This document shows positions 1 to 5,013 of a DNA stretch of 5,013 nt, piece by piece. Made by a program: the position numbers and the translations under genes. The DNA is from Gammaproteobacteria bacterium (lineage in GTDB: Bacteria > Pseudomonadota > Gammaproteobacteria > UBA4575): positions 1 through 5,013 of the forward strand of contig JAPUHH010000215.1 in the NCBI GenBank assembly GCA_027297825.1, written 5' to 3'. The notes beneath the pieces were generated by a model that saw only the letters and a program-made list of their open reading frames with translations, was not told the DNA's origin and made no database searches. How positions within the stretch are numbered: position 1 is the first letter of the stretch; every line of letters begins with the position of its first letter.

Positions 1-13
1 ATGGTGAACGATC

Positions 14-29
14 GCTATTGGCCGAAAGC
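14..29. repeat. Short imperfect inverted repeat near left edge
   Basis: The 16 bases GCTATTGGCCGAAAGC can fold as an imperfect inverted repeat around GGCC, with one A-A mismatch and one G-T pair. The surrounding bases 1-42 form an open frame on the plus strand (13 codons, ending TAG at 40-42). This could be the tail of a gene outside the window, but nothing supports translation. From memory the wording resembles a short sequence that recurs between genes in several proteobacteria; I could not check this. Function unknown. Confidence 0.2.
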
Positions 30-42
30 AAACATTCAATAG

Positions 43-378
43 GTGAAATTTAAAATTTTTTATAAAAAATATTTTTAGGCAGACTTGTAATCGATATACA
101 CACAAGCCCCGACCGGACGCACCCCCGCCTTCCAAATGCACCTCAACCCTAGACTAAAAACTCCACCACATGCATGGCCTAATGCCGCTGCCGCGAGGTT
201 GAGCAGACTGCGAATTGGGCGCAGGAATTTCCCTGAACATATAAGCGTAAGGCATGACCCTAGATGTGCTGTCTGAGGGCTGTAGAACGCCTGTAAAGCG
301 ATTAAAATGTAGGAAGGGATGTAGGTAGAATACTTTCAGTAATTAAATATATATAAATATCAGTTACTTAATAATGAT
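43..378. other. Non-coding region with an AT-rich stretch and a GC-richer island
   Basis: No gene with a credible start and ribosome binding site is visible here. Positions 43-77 are almost pure A/T and include a perfect 12-base palindrome, AAAAATATTTTT at 65-76. Positions about 100-310 are clearly richer in G and C than both flanks. On the minus strand this island is open in two frames: 335 to 75 (86 codons, no ATG start) and 342 to 154 (62 codons, with an internal ATG at 253-255 that would give 33 residues). Neither open frame shows a domain that I recognise. The island could be a decayed gene, an interspersed repeat or a structured RNA. One weak long-range pairing is visible: CTCAACC near 142-148 with GGTTGAG near 197-203. 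I see no match to tmRNA, 6S RNA or a tRNA. Confidence 0.4.
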
Positions 379-406
379 AACGGCGAACCTAAAGCTCGCC
401 GTTTTA
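379..406. terminator. Terminator-like hairpin downstream of the HvfA-like gene
   Basis: AACGGCGA at 379-386 pairs perfectly with TCGCCGTT at 396-403 around a 9-base loop, giving an 8-bp, GC-rich stem. On the plus strand it is followed by TTTTATTAG, a good U-tract. On the minus strand the tract is TTATCATTATT, which is weaker but still T-rich. The hairpin lies 28 bases past the stop codon of the minus-strand peptide gene at 431, the expected place for its terminator. It may also stop transcription entering from the left. If it works on the minus strand, the peptide gene is transcribed as a single gene. Confidence 0.65.
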
Positions 407-430
407 TTAGTTTGTAAGTGAAAGTATTAC

Positions 431-616
431 TTACTTCTCACCACATTTCCCTTCGCCGCATTTTCCTTCTGCGTCAGCAACCATGTAACCAGACGAGAGA
501 GTTGTGATTTCAAATGGATTTTCTTCTGCGTTCGCAGCGGGTATGGTGAATACACTTGCTGCAAGAGCAGCACCGACAGCAGCGGCTAAAGGTTTTAATT
601 CAGTTTTCTTAGACAT
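431..616 (-). CDS. HvfA-like secreted RiPP precursor peptide (EGKCG motif)
   Basis: This 61-residue peptide starts with a typical Sec signal: a KKTELK basic region, a hydrophobic stretch at about 9-25 and an ANA cleavage site at 28-30 followed by EE. The mature part would be about 31 residues: an NPF segment (33-35), a LSSGYM segment (40-45), then EGKCG at 50-54 and again at 55-59, ending in EK. The only cysteines are C53 and C58, one per repeat. Known for the family: HvfA of Haemophilus influenzae carries EGKCG motifs whose cysteines are converted to oxazolone/thioamide groups by the MNIO (DUF692) enzyme HvfB with its partner HvfC, and the product binds copper. I infer the same class here. 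The ATG is supported by AGGAGA seven bases upstream. It is shorter than family members with many repeats. No DUF692, DUF2063 or DoxX-like partner gene lies next to it, and a hairpin follows it, so it looks orphaned. Its role would be periplasmic or extracellular metal binding or copper protection. Confidence 0.8.
   Translation of the reverse strand: MSKKTELKPLAAAVGAALAASVFTIPAANAEENPFEITTLSSGYMVADAEGKCGEGKCGEK
440..469 (-). repeat. Two tandem 15-base units encoding EGKCG-EGKCG
   Basis: The units at 455-469 and 440-454 read GAAGGAAAATGCGGC and GAAGGGAAATGTGGT on the minus strand. They differ at three of fifteen bases, all at third codon positions, so both encode the same five residues. The repeat is therefore kept at the protein level and is not a fresh DNA duplication. 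Each unit supplies one cysteine in the motif recognised by MNIO-type modification enzymes. Confidence 0.85.
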
Positions 617-622
617 GTCATA

Positions 623-628
623 TCTCCT
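623..628 (-). promoter_or_regulatory. Strong ribosome binding site of the HvfA-like gene
   Basis: AGGAGA lies seven bases before the ATG at 614-616 on the minus strand. It fixes the start of the peptide at the lysine-rich signal sequence. Strong, well-spaced sites of this kind are missing in front of metG, the ferredoxin gene and nth. Confidence 0.85.
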
Positions 629-676
629 GTATATATTGACTTAATAGATTTTTATTAGAAAAAATTGATTTCTCTC

Positions 677-708
677 GTTATAGACCGATATTTATTGTTA
701 TTTATTTC
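677..708 (-). promoter_or_regulatory. Possible promoter of the HvfA-like gene
   Basis: Reading the minus strand, TATAAC (677-682) could be a -10 box, but no good sigma-70 -35 box stands 16-18 bases before it. The same place can also be read as an ECF-sigma-like pair, GAAAT (704-708), a 16-base gap, then CGGTC (683-687). The site is about 60-90 bases upstream of the start codon. Both readings are weak in this AT-rich DNA and are suggestions only. Confidence 0.25.
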
Positions 709-714
709 ATTAAT

Positions 715-740
715 AGCAGTTATTGATATCAATAACTGCT
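715..740. promoter_or_regulatory. Perfect 26-bp palindrome, candidate operator
   Basis: Positions 715-740 are a perfect inverted repeat with no spacer, centred on GATATC; the inner 16 bases are TTATTGATATCAATAA and the ends are AGCAG/CTGCT. The site lies 99 bases upstream of the HvfA-like start codon, just beyond the possible promoter, and 100 bases after the nth stop codon. No U-tract follows it on either strand, so an intrinsic terminator is unlikely. A binding site for a dimeric regulator of the peptide gene is the simplest reading, but the regulator is unknown. Confidence 0.5.
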
Positions 741-762
741 TTGTAGTAGCGCATGCACTCAC

Positions 763-804
763 TAGAACTTGGGTGTTTGAGTCGTCAGAATCCCCTAAGT
801 TCTA
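763..804. repeat. Inverted repeat between nth and the HvfA-like gene
   Basis: TAGAACTTGGG at 763-773 can pair with CCTAAGTTCTA at 794-804 around a 20-base loop. On the plus strand the eleven pairs include one G-U; on the minus strand that position becomes an A-C mismatch, leaving an 8-bp outer stem. It lies 36 bases past the nth stop codon. No U-run follows on the minus strand, so it is at best a weak terminator or an RNA 3'-end stabiliser for the metG-rnfB-nth transcript. Other roles cannot be excluded. Confidence 0.35.
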
Positions 805-839
805 TTATTGCTGATTTATTTCAAAAAACATAAGATTTT

Positions 840-1478
840 TCATTGCTTTATAATCTTTTTTTTAAATTCACATAGGTCGAAAATTGAGCACCTATCGCAT
901 TTAGGCTTGCGTGCGATGCAGGTGTAACGCCCATGTAGAATGAGCCAATGATGTGCGTGCAATTTGTATTCATCGGGCACAAATTTTTCAAGCTTCAGTT
1001 CCACGTCCAAGACGGTTTTCCCCGGTGCAATACCCGTGCGATTCGATACGCGAAAGATATGGGTATCTACTGCGATAGTGGGTTGTCCAAAGGCGTTATT
1101 AAGAATAACGTTTGCAGTTTTTCTGCCCACACCGGGCAGGGTTTGCAATGTGTTGCGGTCTTGAGGAATGCGGCTCGCATGTTCATCAATAAGTATTTTG
1201 CAAGTTTTAATAATGTTTTTTGCTTTACCGTTAAACAGGCCGATTGATTTGATATAGGTCTTTAATTTATCTTCACCCAGGGCTAATATTTTTTCTGGTG
1301 TGTTGGCGACTTTAAATAGACCTTTTGTAGCTTTGTTAACACCAATATCCGTAGCTTGTGCGGATAATATTACGGCCACGAGTAACTCAAAATTTGATTT
1401 ATGTACTAGCTCCGTTTTTGGACTAGGGTTAAGTTCTTTTAGCCGCCGAAAGATTTCTGTGCGTTTTTCTTTGTTCAT
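840..1478 (-). CDS. nth: Endonuclease III (DNA glycosylase/AP lyase)
   Basis: The 212-residue product is full length for endonuclease III, the base-excision-repair enzyme that removes oxidised pyrimidines from DNA and then nicks the abasic site by beta-elimination. The helix-hairpin-helix LPGVGRKTA is at 114-122. The catalytic lysine K120 and aspartate D138 (in VDTHIFRVSNR) fall at the same residue numbers as in the E. coli enzyme. The [4Fe-4S] ligands are also at the E. coli positions: C187, C194, C197 and C203, spaced C-x6-C-x2-C-x5-C. The ATG is 18 bases after the stop of the ferredoxin gene. No clear Shine-Dalgarno sequence is seen, which suggests translation linked to the upstream genes. 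In E. coli nth is the last gene of the rsx (rnf) operon; here only an RnfB-like gene remains beside it. It is probably the last gene of a metG-rnfB-nth operon. Confidence 0.97.
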   Translation of the reverse strand: MNKEKRTEIFRRLKELNPSPKTELVHKSNFELLVAVILSAQATDIGVNKATKGLFKVANTPEKILALGEDKLKTYIKSIGLFNGKAKNIIKTCKILIDEHASRIPQDRNTLQTLPGVGRKTANVILNNAFGQPTIAVDTHIFRVSNRTGIAPGKTVLDVELKLEKFVPDEYKLHAHHWLILHGRYTCIARKPKCDRCSIFDLCEFKKKIIKQ

Positions 1479-1496
1479 TGGAAAAAAGCGGTTCTT

Positions 1497-1889
1497 TTAC
1501 CGATTTAATAACTCGCTTTTTTTACGCTCAAATAGCTCTTGTTTTTCTTTTTGTATACGTTGGTGTCTTGCCCTACGTTGTTTTGCATTCTGTCGAGAAA
1601 ATACAGCAAATTCTTTTTTTAATTCGCGTTGTCTTGCTTGAGAAATGGTTTTGCAGGCCTCATCAAAACTAGTGTTTTTTTCTAGTTCTATGCAGTCGAC
1701 AGGGCAGGGCGGGAGACATAGCTCGCATCCCGTACAGTAATGGGTAATGACTGTATGCATTTGTTTCGCAGCGCCGCTAATGGCATCAAAGGGGCAGGCT
1801 TTGATGCAGAGTGTGCAACCTATGCATCGATTTTCATCAATACGAGCAATAAATTTACCTGTTGGAATTACGGTGCTGTTAATGCTCAC
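1497..1889 (-). CDS. Short RnfB/RsxB-like 2[4Fe-4S] ferredoxin
   Basis: This 130-residue protein has two classical ferredoxin motifs, C22-x2-C25-x2-C28-x3-C32-P and C52-x2-C55-x2-C58-x3-C62-P, each expected to bind one [4Fe-4S] cluster. The best match is the ferredoxin half of RnfB/RsxB, the electron-transfer subunit of the Rnf/Rsx membrane complex. The usual RnfB N-terminus (membrane helix and an additional four-cysteine cluster domain) is absent, so the protein should be soluble. Residues about 80-130 form a very basic and acidic, probably helical tail. The start is GTG at 1887-1889, because an in-frame stop lies 15 bases upstream (1902-1904) and no other start precedes the first cluster motif. 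The GTG is seven bases after the metG stop with no clear ribosome binding site, so translational coupling to metG is likely. Such genes are often labelled rnfB, but membership of a full Rnf complex cannot be shown because no rnfACDGE genes are present here. Its electron partner is unknown. Confidence 0.88.
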   Translation of the reverse strand: MSINSTVIPTGKFIARIDENRCIGCTLCIKACPFDAISGAAKQMHTVITHYCTGCELCLPPCPVDCIELEKNTSFDEACKTISQARQRELKKEFAVFSRQNAKQRRARHQRIQKEKQELFERKKSELLNR

Positions 1890-1896
1890 GAGTTGG

Positions 1897-3924
1897 TTAC
1901 TTTACGCGCATACCTGGTGTAGCACCACTGTCAGGTTGTAATAAAAAGATGTCTTTGTCGCCAGAGCCTGCAGCTAGCACCATTCCCTCTGATATACCAA
2001 AGCGCATTTTACGTGGCGCTAAATTTGCCACTACTACGGTTAAGCGCCCCTCAACTTCCTCTGGAGAGTATGCTGACTTAATGCCTGCAAAGACATTGCG
2101 CTGGACGCTGCCAGTGGGCTCGCCTAAATCTAGTGTCAATCTAAGTAATTTGTCTGCACCTTCTACATGTTCGGCTTTGATGATTTTCGCAATTCTGAAA
2201 TCTAACTTCGCAAAATCATCAAAGGTGATTTCATCATTGATGGGGTCTGCAGCTACCGGCAATACGTCTTGTGTGGAATCTTCTATCATGTTTTCTATTA
2301 ACTCTTTTTCGATACGTGTGATTAAAGGCTTGAACTTATTAATCTGATGACCATCGGGTAAAGGTTTGCCACTGGCTAGGTCATCCCAACAAACTTCTGT
2401 ATTTAGAAAAGTTTCTGATTTCTTTGCAAGCTCTGGCATGACAGGTTTTAAATAGCCAATAAGTAAGCGATACATATTAAGCCCAAAACTACACACTTGA
2501 TGTACTTCATCGTGTTTTGACTCATCTTTGATGAGCTCCCAAGGTTTGTGTGTATCGATGATTTGGTTGGCTACATCGGCAAGGCTCATAATAGTGCGTA
2601 TCGCTTCTGAGTATTTTCGATTTTGATAACAATCTCTTATGTCAACGTTCTTTAATACAGCCTGTTGAAATGCGCTTATATTGTTTTCAATAAACGTTGA
2701 GGTAAGCCTGCCATCGAATTTTTTGTGAATAAAACCAGCGCAGCGACTGGCAATGTTGACTAATTTGCCGACTACATCGCTGTTTACGCGTTGTTGGAAA
2801 TCGTTCAGGTTCAAATCTATATCATTTACACCAGGTCCCAATTTTGCCGCAAAGTAATAACGTAAGTATTCTGGCTTTAAATGATCAAGATAGGTGCGTG
2901 CTTTAATTAAAGTGCCGCGCGACTTCGACATTTTTTGTCCGTCCACGGTTAGGAATCCATGACAATACACCGCGGTAGGAATTCGATAGTTTGCGCCTTG
3001 CAACATGGCGGGCCAAAACAACATATGAAAATAGGCGATGTCTTTGCCAATGAAATGGTACACCTCATGCTTGCTATCGGTTTTCCAGTAGGCATCAAAA
3101 TTTTCGCCGGTTCGGTCACAGTATTGTTGCAGGCTGGCCATGTACCCGATCGGCGCATCCAGCCACACATAAAAATACTTACCCGGCGCATCTGGAATTT
3201 CAAAACCGAAATAAGGCGCATCTCTTGATATATCCCAATCTTTTAAACCGGATACAAACCATTCTTTAACCTTGTTGGTGATTTCAGGCTGTAATGGATC
3301 ACTTGCAATCCAATCGCGTAGCATGTCTTGGAAATCATTTAGCTTGAAAAAATAATGCAGGTTTTCTTTTTCAATGGGTGTGGCGCCACTGGTGGATGAA
3401 TACGGGCTAATCAATTCTGCTGGGGTATAAGTCGATCCACACACCTCGCAATTATCACCATATTGATCTTTGGCGTGGCATTTTGGGCATTCACCTTTCA
3501 CAAAACGATCGGGCAAGAACACTTTGTCTTGCGGGTCATATAAATCCACTACTGTTTTTGTGGTGATATGGCCATTTTCTTTTAAGCGCTCATAAATGCG
3601 TATTGCATGAGTTTTGTTTTCTTCGGAATGCGTGGAATGATAATTATCGAATTCGATATGGAAATCGGAAAAATCTTTTTCGTGTTCTAATTTTACTTTA
3701 GCGATGAGCTCCTCTGGCGTAATGTCTTCTTGTTGTGCCCTAAGCATAATGGGTGTGCCGTGTGCATCATCTGCACATATGTATATGCAGTGGTTACCGC
3801 ACATTTTTTGGAATCGCACCCATATATCGGTTTGGATATATTCCACAAGATGTCCAATGTGAATGGACCCATTGGCATAGGGCAGTGCACTGGTGACTAG
3901 GATGTTTCGTTTGGGATTGGACAT
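1897..3924 (-). CDS. metG: Methionyl-tRNA synthetase
   Basis: The 675-residue enzyme joins methionine to tRNA(Met) using ATP, in the cytoplasm, for both initiation and elongation. It is almost the length of the E. coli enzyme and is intact. The class I signatures are HIGH at 22-25 and KMSKS at 331-335. A zinc knuckle has C146, C149, C159 and C162, as in the MetG1 type with a single CxxC...CxxC unit. The catalytic core is followed by an alpha-helical anticodon-binding domain (about 380-550) and a C-terminal OB-fold tRNA-binding domain (about 570-675, FDDFAKLDFRIAKI onward), which in this family promotes dimer formation. The ATG at 3922-3924 gives the expected N-terminus (RNILVTSALPYANG). Its ribosome binding site is poor: the nearest purine-rich run, AAGGTGG, is about 30 bases away. 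It is the first gene of the probable metG-rnfB-nth operon and is divergent from mrp, the same pairing as in E. coli. Confidence 0.98.
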   Translation of the reverse strand: MSNPKRNILVTSALPYANGSIHIGHLVEYIQTDIWVRFQKMCGNHCIYICADDAHGTPIMLRAQQEDITPEELIAKVKLEHEKDFSDFHIEFDNYHSTHSEENKTHAIRIYERLKENGHITTKTVVDLYDPQDKVFLPDRFVKGECPKCHAKDQYGDNCEVCGSTYTPAELISPYSSTSGATPIEKENLHYFFKLNDFQDMLRDWIASDPLQPEITNKVKEWFVSGLKDWDISRDAPYFGFEIPDAPGKYFYVWLDAPIGYMASLQQYCDRTGENFDAYWKTDSKHEVYHFIGKDIAYFHMLFWPAMLQGANYRIPTAVYCHGFLTVDGQKMSKSRGTLIKARTYLDHLKPEYLRYYFAAKLGPGVNDIDLNLNDFQQRVNSDVVGKLVNIASRCAGFIHKKFDGRLTSTFIENNISAFQQAVLKNVDIRDCYQNRKYSEAIRTIMSLADVANQIIDTHKPWELIKDESKHDEVHQVCSFGLNMYRLLIGYLKPVMPELAKKSETFLNTEVCWDDLASGKPLPDGHQINKFKPLITRIEKELIENMIEDSTQDVLPVAADPINDEITFDDFAKLDFRIAKIIKAEHVEGADKLLRLTLDLGEPTGSVQRNVFAGIKSAYSPEEVEGRLTVVVANLAPRKMRFGISEGMVLAAGSGDKDIFLLQPDSGATPGMRVK

Positions 3925-4002
3925 GTGTTTATGATCTATTTTTTGCGCTCGCCACCTTAGCAGTTTGAAGAAAATACCGCTAATTTTTGCTGTGTTTAGC
4001 TA

Positions 4003-4035
4003 CCAATATTGGGGCCTATGCTGCCAAATTTGGCA
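4003..4035. promoter_or_regulatory. Two palindromes between metG and mrp, candidate operators
   Basis: CCAATATTGG (4003-4012) and TGCCAAATTTGGCA (4022-4035) are both perfect palindromes. They share the half-site CCAA. Their centres are 21 bases apart, about two turns of the helix, so two dimers could bind on the same face. The second palindrome ends right before the extended -10 box of mrp, a typical repressor position, and both sit where they could also affect metG. The binding protein is unknown. Confidence 0.4.
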
Positions 4036-4044
4036 TGATATAGT
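4036..4044 (+). promoter_or_regulatory. Extended -10 promoter element for mrp
   Basis: TGATATAGT fits an extended -10 box (TGn plus TATAGT at 4039-4044). No good -35 box stands 16-18 bases upstream, which is common for extended -10 promoters. Transcription would start near 4051, about 40 bases before the mrp ATG. Confidence 0.45.
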
Positions 4045-4075
4045 AGGCACCCGTTTACGCATGATCCATATATCC

Positions 4076-4081
4076 AGGAGA
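4076..4081 (+). promoter_or_regulatory. Ribosome binding site of mrp
   Basis: AGGAGA stands nine bases before the ATG at 4091-4093 and supports that start for the mrp frame. Confidence 0.85.
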
Positions 4082-4090
4082 ACCAACAGA

Positions 4091-5013
4091 ATGGCTGAGC
4101 TTACTAAAGAGCAGGTGGAAGCTGCACTTAAACAAATTGATGATCCATACATAGGCAAAAATCTCGTTGCAAGCAACACTGTTAAAGGTATTGATATTGA
4201 TGGGGGCAAAGTCAGCGTTACGATTAAATTAGGTTACCCCGCAAAGGGAATTGTAAACGATCTTGCAAAAGATGTTGAAGCCAAGCTTCTTGATGCCGGC
4301 GCGGAAAGTGTAGATGCAAATGTAGGTTGGGTAATTGAAGCACACACCGTACAAAAGAGTCTCAAGCCGCTTGAGAATATTAAAAATGTTATCGCAATCG
4401 CTTCCGGCAAAGGCGGCGTAGGAAAATCCACCACTGCGGTTAATTTTGCATTAGCCCTATCCATGGAAGGTGCGATAGTCGGCATGCTCGATGCCGATAT
4501 TTACGGACCTAGTCAGCCACGCATGCTGGGCGTCAGCGGTCAGCCAAAATCTAATGATGGTAAAAGCCTGGAACCAATGGAAGCACATGGCTTACAAGCG
4601 ATGTCGATGGGATTTTTGATTGATGAAGAAACTCCAATGATTTGGCGCGGCCCAATGGTGACACAGGCATTAGAGCAACTGTTAAATGATACGCAGTGGC
4701 GCGGGCTTGACTACCTTGTGGTGGATTTACCACCAGGTACGGGTGATGTGCAGTTGACCTTAGCGCAAAAAATACCTGTAAGTGGAGCAATTATTGTTAC
4801 CACACCGCAAGATATCGCCTTGCTCGATGCACGCAAAGGCCTAAAAATGTTCGAGAAAGTCGAAGTGCCAGTCTTGGGTGTAGTAGAGAACATGAGTATT
4901 CATATTTGTAGTGAATGCAAACATGAGGAACCTATTTTTGGCGAAGGCGGTGGCAAACGTATGGCGGATGAATCCGGTGTGGAATTGTTAGGTGCCTTGC
5001 CGCTTGATATAAG
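4091..5013 (+). CDS. apbC: Mrp/ApbC/NBP35-family Fe-S cluster carrier ATPase (3' end outside window)
   Basis: The frame is open from the ATG to the window end: 307 codons plus two bases, so roughly the last 50-60 residues of a family usually about 360 long are missing. The protein is a P-loop ATPase that binds a [4Fe-4S] cluster and hands it to target proteins in the cytoplasm. An N-terminal MIP18 (DUF59) domain covers about 4-80. The deviant Walker A motif SGKGGVGKST is at 105-114, followed by a DADIYGPSQP segment (134-143) and VVDLPPGTGD (210-219) as the Walker B/switch region. The cluster-binding CxxC is C273 and C276 in ICSEC. The family is also named mrp. It is divergent from metG, the conserved arrangement in many gammaproteobacteria. 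The neighbouring ferredoxin and Nth are Fe-S proteins and thus possible clients, although that link is only inferred from position. Confidence 0.96.
   Translation, partial: MAELTKEQVEAALKQIDDPYIGKNLVASNTVKGIDIDGGKVSVTIKLGYPAKGIVNDLAKDVEAKLLDAGAESVDANVGWVIEAHTVQKSLKPLENIKNVIAIASGKGGVGKSTTAVNFALALSMEGAIVGMLDADIYGPSQPRMLGVSGQPKSNDGKSLEPMEAHGLQAMSMGFLIDEETPMIWRGPMVTQALEQLLNDTQWRGLDYLVVDLPPGTGDVQLTLAQKIPVSGAIIVTTPQDIALLDARKGLKMFEKVEVPVLGVVENMSIHICSECKHEEPIFGEGGGKRMADESGVELLGALPLDI

Noticed and set aside
1..42. Gene end on the plus strand (open from the edge to TAG at 40-42)
   Set aside because: Thirteen codons with no recognisable domain and no terminator after them; not enough to call a partial gene.
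100..310. Known structured RNA (tmRNA, 6S, RNase P) in the GC-richer island
   Set aside because: I could not find the conserved sequence blocks of these RNAs on either strand.
369..382. Fur-box-like AATGATAA near the end of the peptide gene
   Set aside because: It matches only part of the consensus and sits downstream of the gene at the base of the terminator hairpin, not at a promoter.
715..740. FNR/ANR site within the palindrome
   Set aside because: The half-sites TTGAT and ATCAA touch directly, whereas FNR-type sites need a four-base spacer.
948..1247. Plus-strand open frames across nth (948-1247, 964-1164, 1300-1641)
   Set aside because: They lie antisense to a clear nth/ferredoxin coding sequence, show no domain and have no ribosome binding site.
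1949..2347. 132-codon plus-strand open frame inside metG
   Set aside because: It is antisense to the conserved C-terminal region of metG; its serine/proline-rich composition is typical of a shadow frame.
4000..4893. Minus-strand open frames over mrp (4000-4209, 4234-4485, 4551-4790, 4711-4893)
   Set aside because: They are antisense to the mrp coding sequence, whose Walker A, DLPPGTGD and CxxC motifs make it the real gene.

Overview
The window looks like a moderately AT-rich gammaproteobacterial chromosome. The evidence is a housekeeping cluster of mrp/apbC divergent from metG, with metG followed by an RnfB-type ferredoxin gene and nth; mrp and metG are also divergent neighbours in E. coli. 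The protein sequences are typical of gammaproteobacteria, but I cannot name a genus.

Layout from left to right: 1-430 holds no convincing coding gene. It contains an AT-rich stretch, a GC-richer island (about 100-310) with start-less open frames on the minus strand, and a terminator-like hairpin (379-406). A 61-residue secreted peptide gene on the minus strand (431-616) has a signal peptide and ends in a tandem EGKCG motif. This is the signature of HvfA-type precursor peptides, whose cysteines are modified by MNIO (DUF692) enzymes to give copper-binding products. A 223-bp intergenic region (617-839) contains its ribosome binding site, a possible promoter, a perfect 26-bp palindrome and a second inverted repeat. 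Then come nth (840-1478), a short RnfB-like 2[4Fe-4S] ferredoxin gene (1497-1889) and metG (1897-3924), all on the minus strand with gaps of 7 and 18 nt, so probably one operon metG-rnfB-nth. A 166-bp divergent promoter region with two small palindromes leads to mrp/apbC on the plus strand (4091 to beyond the window end).

How the genes fit together: Mrp is an Fe-S cluster carrier ATPase, and the ferredoxin and Nth both carry [4Fe-4S] clusters, so three of the four housekeeping genes concern Fe-S proteins. MetG, with its zinc knuckle, charges tRNA(Met). The HvfA-like peptide is separate from this operon. It has its own upstream region and no modification enzyme in the window, so it may be an orphan precursor modified by enzymes encoded elsewhere. 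It is the most interesting element here.
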